Made by a program: the position numbers and the translations under genes
Source: an uncultured Eubacteriales bacterium
GTDB taxonomy: Bacteria > Bacillota_A > Clostridia > Christensenellales > Aristaeellaceae
Length of the DNA: 8,901 bases
Assembly (NCBI GenBank): GCA_902795555.1
Contig: CADBLV010000351.1
Coordinates: 1 to 8,901 of the forward strand
Reading direction: 5' to 3'
In this document: in pieces, positions 4,829 through 8,901 of the stretch
Position numbering within the stretch: position 1 is the first letter of the stretch
Layout: each line of letters opens with the position of its first letter
Notes under the pieces: generated by a model
The model's input: only the letters and a program-made list of their open reading frames with translations
Databases searched by the model: none
Told to the model about the DNA's origin: nothing

Positions 4829-6442
4829 TTATTGTCTGACGACCGCTGCTGTAGAATCGGCGATCGACGGATATTGAAGCGCCGAATAATCATACGTTCC
4901 GGCGTTCGAAGACCATTGGGTCACAACCTGAGTAATGTTCGCGCTGGCCGAGGCATCTACGTTTCCGGTGGCCACGGCGTTCACGGTTTCCACGGTGATC
5001 GTGGTCTGGCCCGCTTTGATCACAATGGAAGTTCCGTCCACGGACTGGTTGGTAGCCGCCGGCGGAATGACGGAAGCCGCGCCGTTCTTCTCCGCGGCAT
5101 AGCTGCAGACGCAAACCTCCAGCGTTCGCTGATTGGCCTGTTCGGCCATGCCGTTCATCACGATGGAAACCTGCTGCTGGGGGACCTTCCCGATGCTCTC
5201 CCGGGGAGCAATCACGCTGGACGCGGTCTGCAGCGCGCCGGTCCCCGTCTGGACGTTCAGGCGACATTTCGTATCCCCGGAAGCAATCCGGACATCATGA
5301 ATCACGGGCGTGAATGGCTTCGGAACGGGCAGGGCAATCGCCTGCACGATATCCCGAACCACCCCGATCTGCGCTTTTTCCAGATCGGAGTCGATCCAGT
5401 CGATGTGCTTGCCGCTGGACGCTTCTCCCGGAGCCCGGCCGTACATTTTCTGGAAGAGGCTTTCGCCGATCACGCTGACCAGGATTTCCCGATAGGCCGG
5501 ATCCAGATTCCCATGGATGTTCGAGACGACGGCTTCGCCGAGTTTGGAGGCAATCTCCTCGTCGGATGTTCCGTTCACCATGCCGTCAATCACGATCTGA
5601 TTAATCTGGGTGGCCATCAGAGAATTCTTGACCTCGCGCAGGTTTCCAGGCGACCCGGAATAATCCATCAGGAATTGCAGGCACTGCAGGGCGCATTGCG
5701 CGCTCATGCCCTGAAGGCCAAGCGGGGCGTAGCTTAAATCGGGGATGTAGGGAGCCGGCGTGGTCGAAGACAGCTGCGGCCGGCAGATCAGTTCCAGAAA
5801 GCTGACATCCGTCTGCAAAATGTCCCCGATGATGGAGTGCAGACACTCCTTCTGCCGCATGCCGCGATAACTCAGATCAATCATGACCGCGGAAGGCAGG
5901 CAACTGTGCAGCACAGGTTTGGGAGACATCACCTGATATCCCAGATACGGTTTGTAGGCCGCGGCGATCGTGGAAACCAGCACCGGCCTGGTCGGAAGCT
6001 GGGGATAGGCCAGGTTGGGAATGTAGGCTTCCCGGATCGTGGAATACAGTTTAGGACGGGGCTTCAGCTTTCTGTATCCGGCGTCCCCGCCGCCGGAGGA
6101 GTCGCCTCCCTTGCCTTGTTTGGTATTGTGCTGGGCTTCCAGCAGCTGCTGGCACAGGGTGTCGTCCGCCACATAAAAGCTCTGATAGATCACTTCCTTG
6201 ATCGCGTCCGCGATTTCGATCAGGGCATCGCCGATGTCGTCCACCTTGGAGAAGGTAGTGTCAAACTGATCTTCGTAGGTCTTGAAGGCCTCCCCGCCCC
6301 AGGCAGCCTTAATGGCTTTGTGCACCGAGCGGATTTCCAGGCCCACGTCCGTGAAGCGTTCCCTGCTTCTGGCGAACACTTCCCAGGCCCGCATAACGCC
6401 GTTATTGTCGATCCGTTTCAGGCTTTGAATCGAATCTGCCAT
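4829..6442 (-). CDS. WXG100-headed protein with five 23-residue repeats, 537 aa, unknown function
   Basis: I do not recognise the full-length protein. In order: residues 1-100 form a WXG100-like helical hairpin with W48-G-G50 in the turn and Y90-V-A-D-D94 matching the Y-x-x-x-D export motif. Residues 106-123 are a flexible Gly/Ser/Lys linker. Residues 129-243 are five ungapped 23-residue repeats (see the repeat entry). Residues 245-370 are mostly helical. Residues 380-537 are rich in Val, Thr, Ser and Ala with alternating patterns, so probably beta-structured. There is no signal peptide or transmembrane helix, so export would be through the type VII system. It lies 21 nt downstream of essC, the position where EssC-linked substrates are often encoded, and 18 nt upstream of the DUF4176 gene. 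The upstream GAGGGG is a modest ribosome binding site. A secreted structural, adhesive or effector protein is inferred; no enzymatic motif is visible. Confidence 0.85.
   Translation of the reverse strand: MADSIQSLKRIDNNGVMRAWEVFARSRERFTDVGLEIRSVHKAIKAAWGGEAFKTYEDQFDTTFSKVDDIGDALIEIADAIKEVIYQSFYVADDTLCQQLLEAQHNTKQGKGGDSSGGGDAGYRKLKPRPKLYSTIREAYIPNLAYPQLPTRPVLVSTIAAAYKPYLGYQVMSPKPVLHSCLPSAVMIDLSYRGMRQKECLHSIIGDILQTDVSFLELICRPQLSSTTPAPYIPDLSYAPLGLQGMSAQCALQCLQFLMDYSGSPGNLREVKNSLMATQINQIVIDGMVNGTSDEEIASKLGEAVVSNIHGNLDPAYREILVSVIGESLFQKMYGRAPGEASSGKHIDWIDSDLEKAQIGVVRDIVQAIALPVPKPFTPVIHDVRIASGDTKCRLNVQTGTGALQTASSVIAPRESIGKVPQQQVSIVMNGMAEQANQRTLEVCVCSYAAEKNGAASVIPPAATNQSVDGTSIVIKAGQTTITVETVNAVATGNVDASASANITQVVTQWSSNAGTYDYSALQYPSIADSTAAVVRQ
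5714..6058 (-). repeat. Five tandem 23-residue (69-bp) protein repeats within the WXG100-headed gene
   Basis: The units are residues 129-151, 152-174, 175-197, 198-220 and 221-243 of the 537-aa protein, aligned without any gap. The approximate consensus is [RK]P-x-L-x-S-x-I-x-x-A-Y-x-P-x-L-x-Y followed by five variable residues. Leu at position 4 and Ser at position 6 are invariant. Position 1 is always Arg or Lys, position 16 is Leu (Val once), position 18 is Tyr (Phe once), and position 21 is Leu or Met. Units 1, 2 and 5 are the best conserved, while 3 and 4 have diverged. The DNA itself is too diverged for an easily seen direct repeat, so the expansion is old and kept at protein level. Confidence 0.85.
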
Positions 6443-6463
6443 CTGTTTCCCCTCTTTCCTTGT

Positions 6464-8901
6464 TTATTGGTCATCCAGTGCGCGAATATGAACGGTCTCT
6501 TCCTCGTAATGCCAGTAGGCGTCGCCCGCAACATACGGCCGCTTCAGCTGCCGCTGCATCTGCAGAGTGATATCGGACATCTTCAGATTGTTCAGATAAT
6601 CGAAGTACAGATAGGTACCGATCGTTCCGATATATCTGGTCAGATCGTTGCCCGACAGCATGGACACCTTGGAATTCGGATAATCCACCCAGATAATGCA
6701 GCACCGGCATCCGTCGAACTGGGACAGGATCTCCAGGATCTGCGGATAGACACTCTTGTCTTCCGATGCCAGGCGGATGGCCTGATCGTCGCTGACCACC
6801 AGCAGCTTCAGCGGCCACTTGGCAGCCAGGTCGCTGCGCTCGTTCGGATCCTCGATGTCGTACAGCAGCCGCTGCCGTTCCTCCATTTCGGCGTGCAGAT
6901 CGGCAATGGCTTCCCGCATCAGGGAGAGATCCGTAATATAGCTGCTGACAATCGGCAGATCCTTCAGGGCGTTCAGATTCTTCCGGCGGCCGTCCAGCAC
7001 GATGGCCTCCGTCGGAGCCAGATAATGATTTGCCTGCAGCTGCTTCACAATGGCCCGCGTCGTTGCGTACCGGCTGGCGCCGCGGCCGTTGATAATCAGG
7101 CTGGGCGTCTGATCCAGGGCCAGGGTAACCGGTTCCACCTTTTCGTAATCCATACCCAGCACAACCCGATAGGGAATCTTGAATTCCTCTGGCATCTGGC
7201 GCGTCTGCTCGGAAAGGAGAAGGCTCTTCGGCACATAGGGAATCGGAGCCGCCTGGAAGGAAACCGCCTGATTCCGGTTCCGGAGTTCCTCCTGCAGCCT
7301 GTCGATCCGCTCCTTCTCCGTCTCCGCCTTATGGGTCAGGGCGAACTGCGCTTCCACAACCCGCTTGTCCAGCTGCACCAAAGCCCGGCCTGGATAGTTG
7401 TACGGCTCCATCTTCCGCACGTTCATCATGCTGGTATATTCGCTTTCATCGTTACAGCTCAGGCAGATCTTGTTGGCGAAGTTACTGCTCATCCGGTAGG
7501 TAATATTATTGGAAGCGTTTCCGGTAATGATCATGGAAATGCCCACGCTCAGACCCTCCCGGGAGAGCATCTGAATCGTGTCGTCATACTGCTCGTAATA
7601 TTCCCGGAATCCGGCAATATTGTCGATCACCAGCACGATCAGCGGCAGCCTGCCATCGTTCAGATCCAGATAGGCTTCGTAGGTACCGACGCTCTTCTGC
7701 ATGAACAGGTTTTTCCGTTCGGCAATGGTACGTTCCAGCATGCGAAGCAGATTCTTGATCCGATCCTCGTCGTTGATGCCGACCACGCCGCCCACATACT
7801 TGCTTTCCTCGAAAACATGCATGGCCAGGGTGCCGCAGTCGATCACATAGAAATTGACTTCTGTCGAATCGTATTTCCGGATCGCTTCCAGCATAATCGT
7901 TTGCAGCAGGTTGGTTTTGCCCATCTGCGAAGCGCCGATCGCGAAGGTATTGCTGTCGCTCAGGTTCATGCTGTAGCTGCCCTGATACTGATTCTCCGGA
8001 TCGTCGTAGACAGCCACTGTGACATTGATATCCTTCCCTGTCCGTCCCAGAGGCTTCAGCTCGTCCAAAGCCACCACCTGCACCAGGGGCTGCAGCACGA
8101 TGCTGGGCAGCGGATCAATGCCTGCGTCTTCGCAGTAGCTGGTAACATATTTAACCAGCGCGTCCAGCTGCGTGTCCGGCTTCGTTCCGTCCTCTTTGGC
8201 CGAAGAACTCTTCTGCTCGTAGACCAGCGTGGGCTTGCCCCACATGTTCAGTTCGTGAATCTTAAAGGGTTCCTTCATGCCCGGATCGATATTCGGAACA
8301 CCGCCGCCGCTGTAGGCGCTCTGGAACAGCTCAAACAGCTCGTTGTTGCCAACCTGCAGATAAGCCCGGCCGGGTTCCCGGATTTCAGCCGCCAGCGGGG
8401 TCTTGATCATATCCTGGCTGTCTTCCTTGCTCTGCACCTTCAGGCACAGCTTAAACCGGCTGTTGCTCCAGATCTGACCGTCCACCACGCCGCTGGGCTT
8501 CTGGGTGGCCAGAATCAGATGTACGCCCAGGCTTCGGCCGATGCGTGCCGCGCTGATCAGTTCCTTCATGAAGTCCGGCTGCTCCGCCTTCAGTTCGGCA
8601 AACTCGTCCACGATGATGATCAGATGGGGCAGCGGCGCGGGAACGTTCTCCGGCTTTGCCTTGTAGATTTTGATATAGTCGTCGATCTTGTTAACATTCA
8701 CTTCCGCGAACAGCCGCTTTCTTCGCTCCAGCTCCGCCTTGATGGATTTCAGGGAGCGTTCAATCTCCCGGCCGTCGATATCCGTGATGCTGCCGGCCAG
8801 ATGCGGCATACCCCGGAACTGGTTCGCCATGCCGCCGCCCTTGAAGTCGATCAGCAGGAAGGTGACTTCATAGGGGTGGAAGAAAACGCACATATTGATG
8901 A
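6464..8901 (-). CDS. essC: EssC-type FtsK/SpoIIIE ATPase of the type VIIb secretion system, C-terminal part (cut by window edge)
   Basis: EssC is the membrane-anchored motor that recognises and drives export of type VII substrates. The frame is open to the right edge, so the Met at 8893 is internal; about 811 codons are present out of a usual total near 1,400-1,500. Numbering from that Met, FHPYEV (5-10) and KGGGMA (18-23) show entry just after the P-loop of ATPase domain D1. The D1 Walker B is LIIIVDE (91-97), followed by the conserved ATQKPSG (129-135). D2 has an intact Walker A, G320-ASQM-GKT327, but its Walker B is IVLVIDN with Asn425 in place of Glu. D3 has only a degenerate P-loop around residues 603-611 (GRGASRYAT). 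The tail ends ALDDQ. The N-terminal FHA domains and transmembrane helices lie outside. The gene heads the co-directional cluster, 21 nt before the WXG100-headed gene. Confidence 0.97.
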   Translation of the reverse strand, partial: INMCVFFHPYEVTFLLIDFKGGGMANQFRGMPHLAGSITDIDGREIERSLKSIKAELERRKRLFAEVNVNKIDDYIKIYKAKPENVPAPLPHLIIIVDEFAELKAEQPDFMKELISAARIGRSLGVHLILATQKPSGVVDGQIWSNSRFKLCLKVQSKEDSQDMIKTPLAAEIREPGRAYLQVGNNELFELFQSAYSGGGVPNIDPGMKEPFKIHELNMWGKPTLVYEQKSSSAKEDGTKPDTQLDALVKYVTSYCEDAGIDPLPSIVLQPLVQVVALDELKPLGRTGKDINVTVAVYDDPENQYQGSYSMNLSDSNTFAIGASQMGKTNLLQTIMLEAIRKYDSTEVNFYVIDCGTLAMHVFEESKYVGGVVGINDEDRIKNLLRMLERTIAERKNLFMQKSVGTYEAYLDLNDGRLPLIVLVIDNIAGFREYYEQYDDTIQMLSREGLSVGISMIITGNASNNITYRMSSNFANKICLSCNDESEYTSMMNVRKMEPYNYPGRALVQLDKRVVEAQFALTHKAETEKERIDRLQEELRNRNQAVSFQAAPIPYVPKSLLLSEQTRQMPEEFKIPYRVVLGMDYEKVEPVTLALDQTPSLIINGRGASRYATTRAIVKQLQANHYLAPTEAIVLDGRRKNLNALKDLPIVSSYITDLSLMREAIADLHAEMEERQRLLYDIEDPNERSDLAAKWPLKLLVVSDDQAIRLASEDKSVYPQILEILSQFDGCRCCIIWVDYPNSKVSMLSGNDLTRYIGTIGTYLYFDYLNNLKMSDITLQMQRQLKRPYVAGDAYWHYEEETVHIRALDDQ

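Noticed and set aside
4832..5737. A 301-codon plus-strand open frame opposite the WXG100-headed gene, and the 233-codon frame at 867-1568
   Set aside because: Both are antisense shadows with His/Arg/Gly-rich translations, and neither is supported by a family match. The second crosses a gene boundary and an intergenic gap.
1..8901. CRISPR arrays, tRNA or rRNA genes, insertion-sequence ends, phage genes
   Set aside because: No regular spaced DNA repeats, cloverleaf sequences, transposase or integrase motifs were seen. The window is almost fully occupied by co-directional coding genes.

Overview
The window is one strand of a type VIIb (ESX/Ess-like) secretion locus from a Bacillota bacterium. 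Every convincing gene lies on the minus strand, so transcription runs from position 8901 towards position 1. The features that point to a Clostridia-type, Gram-positive host are strong AGGAGG-type ribosome binding sites, WXG100 proteins of 94-104 residues, a DUF4176 protein, a YwqH/DUF5082-like helical protein, and an EssC-type ATPase with the Firmicutes FHPYEV / KGGGMA signature. Base composition is moderately GC-rich by eye, with GC-rich third codon positions, which suggests an uncultured gut or rumen Clostridia rather than Bacillus or Staphylococcus. The species cannot be fixed from this sequence.

Layout in transcription order: (1) the C-terminal half of the EssC motor ATPase, cut by the right edge; (2) a 537-aa protein with an N-terminal WXG100-like domain, a Gly-rich linker, five ungapped 23-residue tandem repeats, a helical middle and a beta-type C-terminus; (3) a DUF4176 protein; (4) a DUF5082/YwqH-like helical protein; (5) a 494-aa LXG-like putative secreted effector with a central hydrophobic segment; (6) a 440-aa TPR protein; (7) a divergent 104-aa WXG100-like protein; (8) and (9) two co-linear canonical WXG100 proteins of 94 and 95 aa; (10) the first 27 codons of a Ser/Thr protein kinase, cut by the left edge. 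Gaps between genes 1-7 are only 18-32 nt, so these are very probably one operon. The larger gaps are 75 nt before the WXG100 pair, with a weak possible promoter, and 122 nt between the pair and the kinase, which holds a perfect 15-bp stem-loop.

Inferred working model: EssC powers export. The WXG100 proteins and the WXG100-headed 537-aa protein are substrates or co-substrates. DUF4176 and the YwqH-like protein act as accessory or targeting factors for the LXG-like protein. The TPR protein is a cytosolic scaffold or chaperone candidate. The kinase may regulate the machine by phosphorylation, for example through the FHA domains that EssC proteins normally carry at their N-terminus, which is outside this window. 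The channel subunits EssA, EssB, EsaA and EsaB are not here. The most novel item is the 537-aa WXG100/23-residue-repeat protein directly after essC, which I cannot match to a named family. The second is the LXG-like protein, which has no obvious immunity gene and is followed instead by a TPR gene.
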